Assembly: GCF_041146395.1 (NCBI RefSeq)
Contig: NW_027182875.1
Span: forward strand, 561,501 to 625,500
Length of the DNA stretch: 64,000 nucleotides
From: Eulemur rufifrons
Lineage: Eukaryota; Chordata; Mammalia; Primates; Lemuridae
Reading direction: 5' to 3'
Below, in pieces: positions 12,191 through 24,319 of the stretch. Within the stretch, counting starts at the first letter, position 1. Each line of letters opens with the position of its first letter. The notes under the pieces were generated by a model that was not told the origin of the DNA, did no database searches, and saw nothing but the letters and a program-made list of their open reading frames with translations. The translations under genes and the position numbers were made by a program.

Positions 12191-13377
12191 GATTAAGGTT
12201 TAAGTTTAGGGTCAGGGTTGAGGGTTAGGGTGAGGGTTAACAGAGTCAGGGTAAGGGGGTTAGGGATAGGGTTAGTGTTAAGGGTTACGGTTAGGTTTAG
12301 GGTTCAGGGTTAGAGTTAGCATTAGGGCTTAAGGTTAGGATTAGGCGGTAGGTTAGATTTAGGGTTAGATCTAGGCGTTAGGGTAAGGGCTAGCGTTAGG
12401 GTTAAGAGATAGGTTAGGTTGAATGCTTAGGATTAGGATTAGGGTTTGGGGTTAAAGTAAGTGTTAGGGGTTAGGTTTAAGGATCTAAAGTTAGGGTTAT
12501 TTTTAGCTGTAGTGTTAGGGTTACGGATAAGGGATCCCATTAGCATTAAGGGTCTTCCTTACTGTAGGGTTAAGGGTTAGGCTTAGAGTGAAAGGTTAAG
12601 GTTAGGGTCAGTGTTAAGATTTAGGGTGAGGGTTAACGGTTAGGGTAAAGGTTAAGCGTTAGGGTTAGGGATTTGTGATTAAGGTTTTTGGTTAGTGTTA
12701 GGGTTAGCGGTTAGGAGTTAGTGTTTTATGAAGGGGTATGGTTAGAATTAGGATTGGGGTTAGAGTTAGGGTGAGGTATAGGGGTTAGGTTTAGGGGTTA
12801 GTTTTAGGGTAAAAGGATAGGATTAGGGCTAGGGGATGGGCTTAGGTTTAGGGTTAAAGTTTACTGCTAGGGTTAGGGATAGAGTTCAGGGTTAGCTTTA
12901 GGGGTTCTGGTTAGGGTTAGGTGTTAGGTTAATGTCAGGGTTAGGTCTAGTCGTGAGGGTAAGGTTTAGGGTTAGCTTTAAGAGCTACGGTTAGGTTTAA
13001 TGGTTAGGATTAGGATTAGGGTTAAGGGTTAGGGTAAGGCTTAGGGGTTAGGGTGAAGGGTTAGGGTTTTTGTTAGGCATAGCGTTGGGGTTAGAAGTAA
13101 GGGTTACTGTCAGTGTTAGGGTTGTAGGTAGGGTTACGGTTAAGGTTAGCGGTTTAGAATTAGGGTTAGGGATTAGGTGTCACAGTGATGACTAGGAGAT
13201 AGGGTTAGAATTATGGGATAGGGGTTGTTCTCAGGAAATGGGTTATGCATTAACGTTAGGATAAGAGGATAAAGTTAGGCGCACGGTGAGGTTTACGTGT
13301 TAAGGGGAGAAATAGGAACAGGGTTGGGTGTTATGTTCAGGGTTAGGGTTATCTGTTAAAGGTATTGTTTATGCTTA
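12048..13377 (+). repeat. Telomere-like higher-order unit, copy 1 (partial)
   Basis: Begins with a divergent GC-rich module and continues with the TTAGGG variants. Relative to the next copy it lacks roughly 480 bp between its module and the 12321 anchor (about 120 bp there against about 600 bp). Confidence 0.7.
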
Positions 13378-13570
13378 GCGCACGGGCCCTGTCTGCAGTA
13401 GGCGGGCGGGGGGAGTTTAGGGGGCTGGAATTGTACCCGGGAACCCATTCTATCATACTCTGGGTATGGGCCCGTGGGTTTCATGCAGGACACAGTGGTA
13501 GAGCCTCCTTTCACGCATGACATGGGAGGATTGCAGGCTTTCTAAACTCTAAGAAAGCAAGAAGTCTGAG
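13378..13570 (+). repeat. GC-rich module in the telomere-like array
   Basis: About 190 bp of non-telomeric, CpG-containing DNA beginning 'gcgcacgggccctgtctgcag', with G-runs at 13401-13425 and 'tttcatgcaggacacagtgg' inside. Further copies are at 15255-15450 (close), 12048-12190 and 11660-11790 (both more diverged). Function unknown; its position and composition recall subtelomeric promoter-like modules, which is inference only. Confidence 0.75.
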
Positions 13571-15254
13571 AATTAGATTTAGGGTTAGGATTCTGGTTAG
13601 GGTTAAGGATGAAGTTTAGTGTTAGGGTGAGGGCTTAGGGTTAGGGATTAGGGTTAGGGTTAAAGGTTACTCTTAGCTTTAACGGTTACACTTTGGTTTA
13701 GGGTTGAGGTTTACGGTTAGGGTTAAGATGAGGGGTTAGGGTTTGGTACAGGGTTAGGGTTAAGTGTTAGGTTTAGGTTTGAAGATTAGGATTAGGGTTA
13801 GGATTAAAGGTTAGCGTGAGAGTTAACGCTTAGGGTTAAGGTTAAGAGTTAGGGTTTAGGGTTAGGGTTAGGGTTAGGGTTAGTTTTAGGGTTAGAGTTA
13901 TGTGCTATGGTTTGTGTTAGAGGTTAGGGTTAGGTTTACTGGTCACGGTTAGGGTTACATTTAGGGGGTAGCATTAGGGTTAGGGTTAGGGTTAAGGGAT
14001 AGGATTAGGGTTAAGTGTTGTGCTTAGGGTTAGGGTTTAGTGTTAGGGTTATCATTAAGGATTAGGGTTAGGGTCAGGGTTAAATGCTTGGGTGCGGGTA
14101 ATGGTTAGGGTCAGGGTTAAGGTTCACGGATAGGGTTAGTGTTAAGGGATACGGGTAGGTTTAGGGTTCAGGGTTAGTGTTAGCATTAGGGCTTAAGGTT
14201 AGGATTAGGCGGTAGGTTAGATTTAGGGTTAGATCTAGGCGTTAGGGTAAGGGCTAGCGTTAGGTTTGAGAGATAGGTTTAGGTTTAATGCTTAGGATTA
14301 GGGTTAGGGTTTGGGGTTAAAGTAAGTGTTAGGGGTTAGGTTTAAGGATCCAAGGTTAGGGTTATTTTTAGCTGTAGTGTCAGGGTTAGGGATAAGGGAT
14401 CCCATTAGCATTAAGGGTCTTCCTTACTGCAGGGTTAAGGGTTAGGCTTAGAGTTAAAGTTTAAGGTTAGGGTCAGTGTTAAGATTTAGGGTGAGGGTTA
14501 ACGGTCAGGGAAAAGGTTAAGCGTTAGGGTTAGGGATTAGTGATTAGGGTTTTTGGTTAGTGTAGGGTTAGCGGTTAGGAGTTAGTGTTTTCTGAAGGGG
14601 TATGGTTAGAATTAGGATTGCGGTTAGAGTTAGGGTGAGGTATAGGGGTTAGGTTTAGGGGTTAGTTTTAGGGTAAAAGGATAGGATTAGGGCTAGGGGA
14701 TGGGCTTAGGTTTAGGGTTAAAGTTTACTGCTAGGGTTAGGGATAGAGTTCAGGGTTAGCTTTAGGGGTTCTGGTTAGGGTTAGGTGTTAGGTTAATGTC
14801 AGGGTTAGGTCTAGTCGTGAGGGTAAGGTTTAGGGTGAGCTTTAAGACCTAGGATTAGGTTTAATGGTTAGGATTAGGATTAGGGTTAAGGATTAGGTTA
14901 AGGCTTAGGGGTTAGGGTGAAGGGTTAGGGTCAAGGGTTAGGGTTTTTGTTAGGCATAGCGTTGGGGTTAGAAGTAAGGGTTACTGTCAGTGTTAGGGTT
15001 GTAGGTAGGGTTACGGTTAGGGTTAGCGGTTTAGAATTAGGGTTAGGGATTAGGTGTCACAGTGATGACTAGGAGATAGGGTTAGAATTATGGGATAGGG
15101 GTTGTTCTCAGGAAATGGGTTATGCATTAACGTTAGGATAAAAGGTTAAAGTTAGGCGCACGGTGAGGTTTACGTGTTAAGGGGAGAAATAGGAACAGGG
15201 TTGGGTGTTATGTTCAGGGTTAGGGATATCTGTTAAAGGTATTGTTTATGCTTA
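13378..15254 (+). repeat. Telomere-like higher-order unit, copy 2 (complete, ~1.87 kb)
   Basis: GC-rich module at its 5' end, then ~1.68 kb of TTAGGG variants in the same order as the neighbouring copies, including the landmark 'ggatcccattagcattaagg' near 14400. Confidence 0.8.
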
Positions 15255-15450
15255 GCGCACGGGCCCTGTCTGCAGTAGGCGGGCGGGGGGAGTTTAACGG
15301 GCTTGGATTGTACCCAGGAATCCACTCTATCATACTCTGGGTATGGGCCCGTGGGTTTCATGCAGGACACAGTGGTAGAGCCTCCTTTCACGCATGGCAT
15401 GGGAGGATTGCAGGCTTTCTAAACTCTAAGAAAGCAAGAAGTCTGAGAAT
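15255..15450 (+). repeat. GC-rich module, second close copy
   Basis: Near-identical to 13378-13570, with small differences such as 'gtttaacgggcttgg' in place of 'gtttagggggctgg', which shortens the downstream G-run. Confidence 0.75.
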
Positions 15451-16640
15451 TAGATTTAGGGTTAGGATTCTGGTTAGGGTTAAGGATGAAGTTTAGTGTT
15501 AGGGTGAGGGCTTAGGGTTAGGGATTAGGGTTAGGGTTAAAGGCTACTCTTAGGTTTAACAGTTACACTTTGGTTTAGGGTTGAGGTTTACGGTTAGGGT
15601 TAAGATGAGGGGTTAGGGTTTGGTACAGGGTTAGGGTTAAGTGTTCGGTTTAGGGTTGAAGATTAGGATTAGGGTTAGGATTAAAGGTTAGCGTGAGAGT
15701 TAACGCTTAGGGTTAAGGTTAAGGGTTAGGGGTTAGGGTTAGGGTTAGTGTTAGTTTTAGGGTTAGAGTAATGTGCTATGGTTTGTGTTAGAGGTTAGGG
15801 TTAGGTTTACTGGTCACGGTTAGGGTTAAGTTTAGGGGTTAGCATTAGGGTTATGGTTAAGGGATAGGATTAGGGATAAGTGTTGGGCTTAGGGTTAGGG
15901 TTTAGTGTTAGGGTTAGCATTAAGGATTAGGGTTAGGGTCAGGGTTAAATGCTTGTGTGCGGGTAATGGTTAGGGTCAGGGTTAAGGTTCACGGATAGGG
16001 TTAGTGTTAAGGGATACGGGTAGGTTTAGGGTTCAGGGTTAGTGTTAGCATTAGGGCTTAAGGTTAGGATTAGGCGGTAGGTTAGATTTAGGGTTAGATC
16101 TAGGCGTTAGGGTAAGGGCTAGCGTTAGGCTTAAGAGATAGGGTTAGGTTTAAGGATTAGGGTTAGGGTTTGGGATTAAAGTAAGTGTTAGGGGTTAGGT
16201 TTAAGGATCCAAGGTTAGGGTTATTTTTAGCTGTAGTGTTAGGGTTAGGGATAAGGCATCCCATTAGCATTAAGGGTCATCCTTACTGTAGGGTTAAGGG
16301 TTAGGCTTAGAGTTAAAGGTTAAGGTTAGGGTCAGTGTTAAGATTTAGGGTGAGGGTTAACGGTTAGGGTAAAGGTTAAGCGTTAGGGTTAGGGATTAGT
16401 GATTAAGGTTTTTGGTTAGTGTTAGGGTTAGCGGTTAGGAGTTAGTGTTTTATGAAGGGGTATGGTTAGAATTAGGATTGGGGTTAGAGTTAGGGAGAGG
16501 TATAGGGGTTAGGTTTAGGGGTTAGTTTTAGGGTAAAAGGATAGGATTAGGGTTACGGGTTGGGCTTAGGTTTAGGGTTAAAGTTTACTGCTGGGGTTAG
16601 GGATAGGGTTCAGGGTTAGCTTAATGGTTCTGGTTAGGGT
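15255..16640 (+). repeat. Telomere-like higher-order unit, copy 3 (truncated)
   Basis: Repeats copy 2 with few changes until 16640, where it is cut off by satellite B in the middle of a unit. The cut is sharp and suggests a breakpoint, not gradual decay. Confidence 0.8.
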
Positions 16641-18833
16641 TAAACGCTGAACACCTGCAAATAATTTTCAACGTAGTGGTTAATTGAAAAGCTTTGCGGC
16701 ATACTTCTTGGAACAAGCCAGTTACCTGTGCCCACACATAGAGGAGTATATAGAACCATGGTGGATTTCCAGCTCATGAAGTAAAGGATTATTAAAGGAA
16801 CGAGATGACCATGGGGATCATCGTTAATTCTCTGAAACAGAATCCGCCCTTGTCACCTGCCAAACACATGACCACTTCTCCTATTTGGGGATAATAAAAA
16901 CTAACCAGCGAACTGACAGAGGGCCTGACCACCCGATCCACATCGACCACAAAAAAAAAAAAAAAAAAACCGTACACTCCAGCAACTAATTATAATGCTA
17001 ACTTGCAAAATTTCCCTGCATTTTAAAACAATGGAAAAATGGTGATGGGATGATACTTAGAAGAATGGCTTCTTGTCTGTCTCCACTAACAAAAATAGGC
17101 AATACCAAGTCAGCTACTCCTCAGCATAGTTATGTCCGTGGCAGCCATATTGGGTTTCAGGAGACACATACAAACGTTATAAGAATTATGGTGAAACGCT
17201 GAAAACCTGCAAATAATTTTCAACGTACTGCTTAATTGAAAAGCTCTGCGGCATACTTCTTGGAACAAGCCAGTTACCTGTGCCCTGACATAGAGGAGTA
17301 TATAGAACCATGGTGGATTCCCAGCTGATGAAGCAAAAGTTTCCTAAAGGAACGGGATGAGCATGCGGATCCTTTTTCATTCTCTGAAACAGAATCCGAA
17401 CTTTTCACCTGCCAAACACATGCCCACTTCTCCTCTCTGGGGATAATAAAAACAAACCAGCGAACTGAGAGAGGGCCTGAACAACACATCCACAACGACC
17501 ACACAAAAAAAAAAAAAACCGTACCCTCCAGCTACTAATTATAATGCTAACTTGCAAAATTTTCCTGCATTTTTAAACAATGGAAAAATGATGGTGAGAT
17601 GATACTTAGAAGAATGGATTCTTGTCAGTCTCCACTAGCAAAAATAGGCAAAACCAAGTCAGCTACGCCTCAGCATAGTTATGTTCGTGGCAGCCATGTT
17701 GGGTTTCAGGAGGCACAAACAAACGTTATCACAATTATGGTGAAACGCTGAACACCTGCAAATAATTTTCAACGTAGTGATTAATTGAAAAGCTCTGCGG
17801 CATACTTCTTGGAACAAGCCAGTTACCTGTTCCCATGCAAAGAGGAGTATATAGAACCATGGTGGATTTCCAGCTGATGAAGTAAAGGATTATTAAAGGA
17901 ACGGGATGACCATGGGGATCATCGTTAATTCTCTGAAACAGAATCCGCCCTTTTCACCTGCCAAACACATGCCCACTTCTCCTCTCTGGGGATAATAAAA
18001 ACTAACCAGCGAACTGACAGAGGGCCTGAGCCCCCCATCCACATCGACCACACACAAAAAAATACCGTACCCTCCTGCTACTAATTATAATGCTAACTTG
18101 CAAAATTTCCCTGCATTTTAAAACAATGGAAAAATGGTGGTGGGATGATACTTAGAAGAATGGCTTCTTGTTACTCTCCACCAAAAAAAATAGGCAACAC
18201 CAAGTCAGCTACTCCTCAGCATAGTTATATCCGTCGCAGCCTTCTTGGGTTTCAGGAGGCACAAACAAACGTTATCACAATTATGGTGAAACGCTGAACA
18301 CCTGCAAATAATTTTCAACGTAGTGGTTAATTGAAAAGCTCTGCGGCATACTTCTTGGAACAAGCCAGTTACCTGTTCCCACGCAAAGAGGAGTATATAG
18401 AACCATGGTGGATTTCCAGCTGATGAAGTAAAGGATTATTAAAGGAACGGGATGACCATGGGGATCATCGTTAATTCTCTGAAACAGAATCCGCCCTTTT
18501 CACCTGCCAAACACATGCCCACTTCTCCTCTCTGGGGATAATAAAAACTAACCAGCGAACTGACAGAGGGCCTGACCCCCCCATCCACATCGACCACACA
18601 CAAAAAAAAACCGTACCCTGCAGCTACTAATTATAATGCTAACTTGCAAAATTTCCCTGCATTTTAAAACAATGGAAAAATGGTGGTGGGATGATACTTA
18701 GAAGAATGGCTTCTTGTCTGTCTCCACTAACAAAAATAGGCAACACCAAGTCAGCTACTCCCCAGCATAGTTATGTCCGTCGCAGCCTTCTTGGGTTTCA
18801 GGAGGCACATACAAACGTTATCACAATTATGGT

Positions 18834-21577
18834 GAAACGCTGAAAACCTGCAAATAATTTTCAACGTACTGGTTCATTTGAAAACTCCCAGCATACTTCT
18901 TGGAACAAGCCAGGTACCTGTGCCAACGCATAGAGGAGTATATAGAAACATGGTGGAATCCCAGCTGATGAAGCAAAGGATTCTTAAAGGAATGAGATGA
19001 CCATGCGGATCCTGTTTAATTCTCTGAAACAGAATCCGCACTTTTCACCTGTCAAACACATGCCCACTACTCTTCTCTGGGGATAATAAAAACAAAAAGC
19101 GATCTGACAGAGGGCCTGAACACCCATCGTGACCGAACCCACAAAAAAAAAAAAGTACCCTCCAGCTACTAATTATAATGCCAATTTGCAAAATTTCCCT
19201 GCATTTCTAAACAATGGAGAAATGATGGTGGGATGATACTTAGAAGAATGGCTTCTTGTCAGTCTCCACTGACAAAAATAGGCAACACCAAGTCAGCTAC
19301 GCCTCGGCATAGTTATGTCCGTAGCAGCCATATTTGGTTTCAGTAGGCACATACACACGTTATCACAATTATGGTGAAAAGCTGAAAACCTGCAAAGGAT
19401 TTTCAACATACTGGTTAATTGAAAAGCTCTGAGGCATACTTCTTGGAAGAAGCCAGTTTCCTGTGCCCACACATAGAGAAGTATATAGAACCATGGTGGA
19501 TTCCCAGCTCATGAAGCAAAGGATTCTTAAAGGAACGGGATTACCATGTGGATCCTGTTTAATTCTCTGAAAGAGATCCGCAGTTTTCACCTGCCATACT
19601 AATACCCACTTCTCCTCTCTGGGGATAATAAAAACAAACCAGCGAACTGACAGAGGGCCTGACCAACACATACACACCGACCCCACAGGAAAAAAAAAAA
19701 AAAAACACCGTAGCCTCCAGCTACTAATTATAATGCAAACTTGCAAAATTTTCCTGCATTTTTAAACAATGGAAAAATGATGGTGAGATGATACTTAGAA
19801 GAATGGATACTTGTCAGTCTCCACTAACAAAAATAGGCAAAACCAAGTGAGCTACGCCTCAGCATAGTTATGTTCGTGGCAGCCTTCTTGGGTTTCAGGA
19901 GGCACAAGCAAACGTTATCACAATTATGGTGAAACGCTGAACACCTGCAAATAATTTTCAACGTAGTGGTTAATTGAAAAGCTCTGCGGCATACTTCTTT
20001 GAACAAGCCAGTTACCTGTTCCCACGCAAAGAGGAGTATATAGAACCATGGTGGATTTCCAGCTGATGAATTAAAGGATTATTAAAGGAACGGGAAGACC
20101 ATGGGGATCATCGTTAATTCTTTGAAACAGAATCCGCCCTTTTCACCTGCCAAACACATGCCCACTTCTCCTCTCTGGGGATAATATAAACTAACCAGCG
20201 AACTGACAGAGGGCCTGACCCCCCCATCCACATCCACCAAACAAAAAAAAAAATACCGTACCCTCCAGGTACTCATTAAAATGCTAACTTGCAAAATTTC
20301 CCTGCATTTTAAAACAATGGAAAAATGGTGGTGGTATGATACTTAGAAGAATGGCTTCTTGTTAGTCTCCACCAAAAAAAATAGGCAACACCAAGTCAGC
20401 TACTCCTCAGCATAGTTATGTCCGTGGCAGCCTTCTTGGGTTTCAGGAGGCACAAACAAACGTTATCACAATTATGGTGAAACGCTGAACACCTGCAAAT
20501 AATTTTCAACGTAGTGGTTAATTGAAAAGCTCTGTGGCATACTTCTTGGAACAAGCCAGTTACCTGTTCCCACGCAAAGAGGAGTATATAGAACCATGGT
20601 GGATTTCCAGCTGATGAAGTAAAGGATTATTAAAGGAACGGGATGACCATCGGGATCATCGTTAATTCTCTGAAACAGAATCCGCCCTTTTCACCTGCCA
20701 AACACGTGCTCACTTCTCCTCTCTGGGGATAATAAAAACTAACCAGCGAACTGACAGAGGGTCTGACCACCCCATCCACATCGACCACACACACACACAA
20801 AAAAAACTGTAACCTCCAGCTACTAATTAAAATGCTAACTTGCAAAATTTCCCTGCATTTTAAAACAATGGAAAAATGGTGGTGGGATGATACCTAGAAG
20901 AATGGCATCTTGTCAGTCTCCACTAACAAAAAGAGGCAACACCAAGTCAGCTACTCCTCAGCATAGTTATGTCCGTCGCAGCCTTCTTGGGTTTCAGGAG
21001 GCACAAACAAATGTTATCAAAATTATGGTGAAACACTGAACAACTGCAAATAATTTTCAACGTAGTGGTTAATTGAAAACCTCTGCATCATACTTCTTGG
21101 AACAAGCCAGTTACCTGTTCCCACGCAAAGAGGAGTATATAGAACCATGGTGGATTTCCAGCTGATGAAGTAAAGGGTTATTAAAGGAACGGGATGACCA
21201 TGGGGATGATCCTTAATTCTCTGAAACAGAATCCGCCCTTTTCACCTGCCAAACACATGCCCACTTCTCCTCTCTGGGGATAATAAAAACTAACCAGCGA
21301 ACTGACAGAGGGCCTGACCACCCCATCCACATCGACCACACACACACAAAAAAAAAAACTGTAACCTCCAGCTACTAATTAAAATGCTAACTTGCAAAAT
21401 TTCCCTGCATTTTAAAACAATGGAAAAATGGTGGTGGGATGATACTTAGAAGAATGGCTTCTTGTCTGTCTCCACTAACAAAAATAGGCAACACCAAGTC
21501 AGCTACCCCTCAGCATAGTTATGTCCGTCGCAGCCTTCTTGGGTTTCAGGAGGCACATACAAACGTTATCACAATTA
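18834..21577 (+). repeat. Satellite B 5-monomer higher-order unit, copy 1
   Basis: Starts at the variant monomer with 'ggttcatttgaaaactc' and 'gcgatctgacagagg..cacccatcgtgaccg'. The same variant returns at about 21578 and 24320, giving a ~2.74-kb period of five monomers. Confidence 0.8.
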
Positions 21578-24319
21578 TGGTGAAACGCTGAAAACCTGCA
21601 AATAATTTTCAACGTACTGGTTCATTTGAAAACTCTCCAGCATACTTCTTGGAACAAGCCAGGTACCTGTGCCCACGCATAGAGGAGTATATAGAAACAT
21701 GGTGGAATCCCAGCTGATGAAGCAAAGGATTCTTAAAGGAATGAGATGACCATGCGGATCCTGTTTAATTCTCTGAAACAGAATCCGCACTTTTCACCTG
21801 CCAAACACATGCCCACTACTCTTCTCTGGGGATAATAAAAACAAAAAGCGATCTGACAGAGGGCCTGAACACCCATCGTGACCGAACCCACAAAAAAAAA
21901 AAAGTACCCTCCAGCTACTAATTATAATGCCAATTTGCAAAATTTCCCTGCATTTCTAAACAATGGAGAAATGATGGTGGGATGATACTTAGAAGAATGG
22001 CTTCTTGTCAGTCTCCACTGACAAAAATAGGCAACACCAAGTCAGCTACGCCTCGGCATAGTTATGTCCGTAGCAGCCATATTTGGTTTCAGTAGGCACA
22101 TACACACGTTATCACAATTATGGTGAAACGCTGAAAACCTGCAAAGGATTTTCAACATACTGGTTAATTGAAAATCTCTGAGGCATACTTCTTGGAAGAA
22201 GCCAGTTTCCTGTGCCCACACATAGAGAAGTATATAGAACCATGGTGGATTCCCAGCTCATGAAGCAAAGGATTCTTAAAGGAACGGGATTACCATGCGG
22301 ATCGTGTTTAATTCTCTGAAACAGATCCGCAGTTTTCACCTGCCATACTAATACCCACGTCTCCTCTCTGGGGATAATAAAAACAAACCAGCGAACTGAC
22401 AGAGGGTCTGACCAACACATACACACCGACCCCACAGGAAAAAAAAAAAAAAACACCGTAGCCTCCAGCTACTAATTATAATGCTAACTTGCAAAATTTT
22501 CCTGCATTTTTAAACAATGGAAAAATGATGGTGAGATGATACTTAGAAGAATGGATTCTTGTCAGACTCCACTAACAAAAATAGGCAAAACCAAGTCAGC
22601 TACGCCTCAGCATAGTTATGTTCGTGGCAGCCATCTTGGGTTTCAGGAGGCACAAGCAAACGTTATCACAATTATGGTGAAACGCTGAACACCTGCAAAT
22701 AATTTTCAACGTAGTGGTTAATTGAAAAGCTCTGCGGCATACTTCTTGGAACAAGCCAGTTACCTGTTCCCACGCAAAGAGGAGTATATAGAACCATGGT
22801 GGATTTCCAGCTGATGAATTAAAGGATTATTAAAGGAACGGGAAGACCATGGGGATCATCGTTAATTTTTTGAAACAGAATCTGCCCTTTTCACCTGCCA
22901 AACACATGCCCACTTCTCCTCTCTGGGGATAATATAAACTAACCAGCGAACTGACAGAGGGCCTGACCCCCCCATCCACATCGACCAAACAAAAAAAAAA
23001 TACCGTACCCTCCAGGTACTCATTAAAATGTTAACTTGCAAAATTTCCCTGCATTTTAAAACAATGGAAAAATGGTGGTGGTATGATACTTAGAAGAATG
23101 GCTTCTTGTTAGTCTCCACCAAAAAAAATAGGCAACACCAAGTCAGCTACTCCTCAGCATAGTTATGTCCGTGGCAGCCTTCTTGGGTTTCAGGAGGCAC
23201 AAACAAACGTTATCACAATTATGGTGAAACGCTGAACACCTGCAAATAATTTTCAACGTAGTGGTTAATTGAAAAGCTCTGTGGCATACTTCTTGGAACA
23301 AGCCAGTTACCTGTTCCCACGCAAAGAGGAGTATATAGAACCATGGTGGATTTCCAGCTGATGAAGTAAAGGATTATTAAAGGAACGGGATGACCATGGG
23401 GATCATCGTTAATTCTCTGAAACAGAATCCGCCCTTTTCACCTGCCAAACACATGCCCACTTCTCCTCTCTGGGGATAATAAAAACTAACCAGCGAACTG
23501 ACAGAGGGCCTGACACCCCCATCCACATCGACCACACACACAAAAAAAAAAAGCGTACCCTCCAGCTACTAATTATAACGCTAACTTGCAAAATTTCCCT
23601 GCATTTTAAAACAATGGAAAAATGGTGGTGGGATGATACTTAGAAGAATGGCTTCTTGTTAGTCTCCACCAAAAAAAATAGGCAACACCAAGTCAGCTAC
23701 TCCTCAGCATAGTTATGTCCGTGGCAGCCTTCTTGGGTTTCAGGAGGCACAAACAAACGTTATCACAATTATGGTGAATCGCTGAACACCTGCAAATATT
23801 TTCAACGTACTGGTTAATTGAAAAGCCCTGCGGCATACTCCTTGGAACAAGCCAGTTACCTGTTCCCACGCAAAGAGGAGTATATAGAACGATGGTGGAT
23901 TACCAGCTGATGAAGTAAAGGATTATTAAAGGAACGGGATGACCATGGGGATCATCGTTAATTCTCTGAAACAGAATCCGCCCTTTTCACCTGCCAAACA
24001 CATGCCCACTTCTCCTCTCTGGGGATAATAAAAACTAACCAGCGAACTGACAGAGGGCCTGACCACCCCATCCACATCGACCACACACAAAAAAAACCGT
24101 ACCCTCCAGCTACTAATTATAATGCTAACTTGCAAAATTTCCCTGCATTTTAAAACAATGGAAAAATGGTGGTGGGATGATACTTAGAAGAATGGCTTCT
24201 TGTCTGTCTCCACTAACAAAAATAGGCAACACCAAGTCAGCTACTCCTCAGCATAGTTATGTCCGTCGCAGCCTTCTTGGGTTTCAGGAGGCACATACAA
24301 ACGTTATCAAAATTATGGT
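21578..24319 (+). repeat. Satellite B 5-monomer higher-order unit, copy 2
   Basis: Same order of variant monomers as copy 1, including the monomer with a long A-tract and 'gcaaaggattttcaacatactgg' near 22130. A third, partial copy continues from 24320 to about 25950 before the 3-monomer blocks begin. Confidence 0.8.

Larger units (their letters stand above)
11656..16640 (+). repeat. Degenerate telomere-like (TTAGGG-variant) array
   Basis: About 5 kb of variants of TTAGGG (TTTAGGG, TTAAGGG, GTTAGTG, TTAGCG and others), G-rich strand on +. The longest pure stretch seen is about four and a half units at 13856-13883. The anchor 'attagggcttaaggttagg' occurs at 12321, 14185 and 16050, a ~1865-bp higher-order period. 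The block starts at a GC-rich module and ends at 16640, where 'ggttagggtta' abuts satellite B. It is interstitial within this window. Confidence 0.92.

Noticed and set aside
11614..12228. Plus-strand frames of 60-84 codons over the telomere-like block (also 15242-15496)
   Set aside because: Low-complexity translations of TTAGGG variants (Arg/Val/Leu-rich) with no domain; chance frames in stop-poor repeats.
13856..13883. True telomere end
   Set aside because: Only about four perfect TTAGGG units in a row, flanked on both sides by kilobases of degenerate variants and then satellites, so it is interstitial.
17820..17900. TATA-like 'gtatatagaacc' followed by a well-placed ATG (accatgg) in every satellite B monomer
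   Set aside because: The ATG lies only about 10 bases after the TATA-like sequence, so it cannot be a normal promoter-start pair, and the frame stops after 8-16 codons.
17880..17910. Possible CENP-B box in satellite B ('aaaggaacgggatga')
   Set aside because: The CGGG half is present but the TTCG half and the central A are not at the required spacing, so the essential bases of the motif are not met.
19369..19746. Minus-strand open frames of 60-130 codons throughout satellite B
   Set aside because: They follow monomer type, begin or end in the A-tract/T-run (giving poly-Phe stretches), vary in frame between monomers and match no known protein. Best read as by-products of the tandem repeat.
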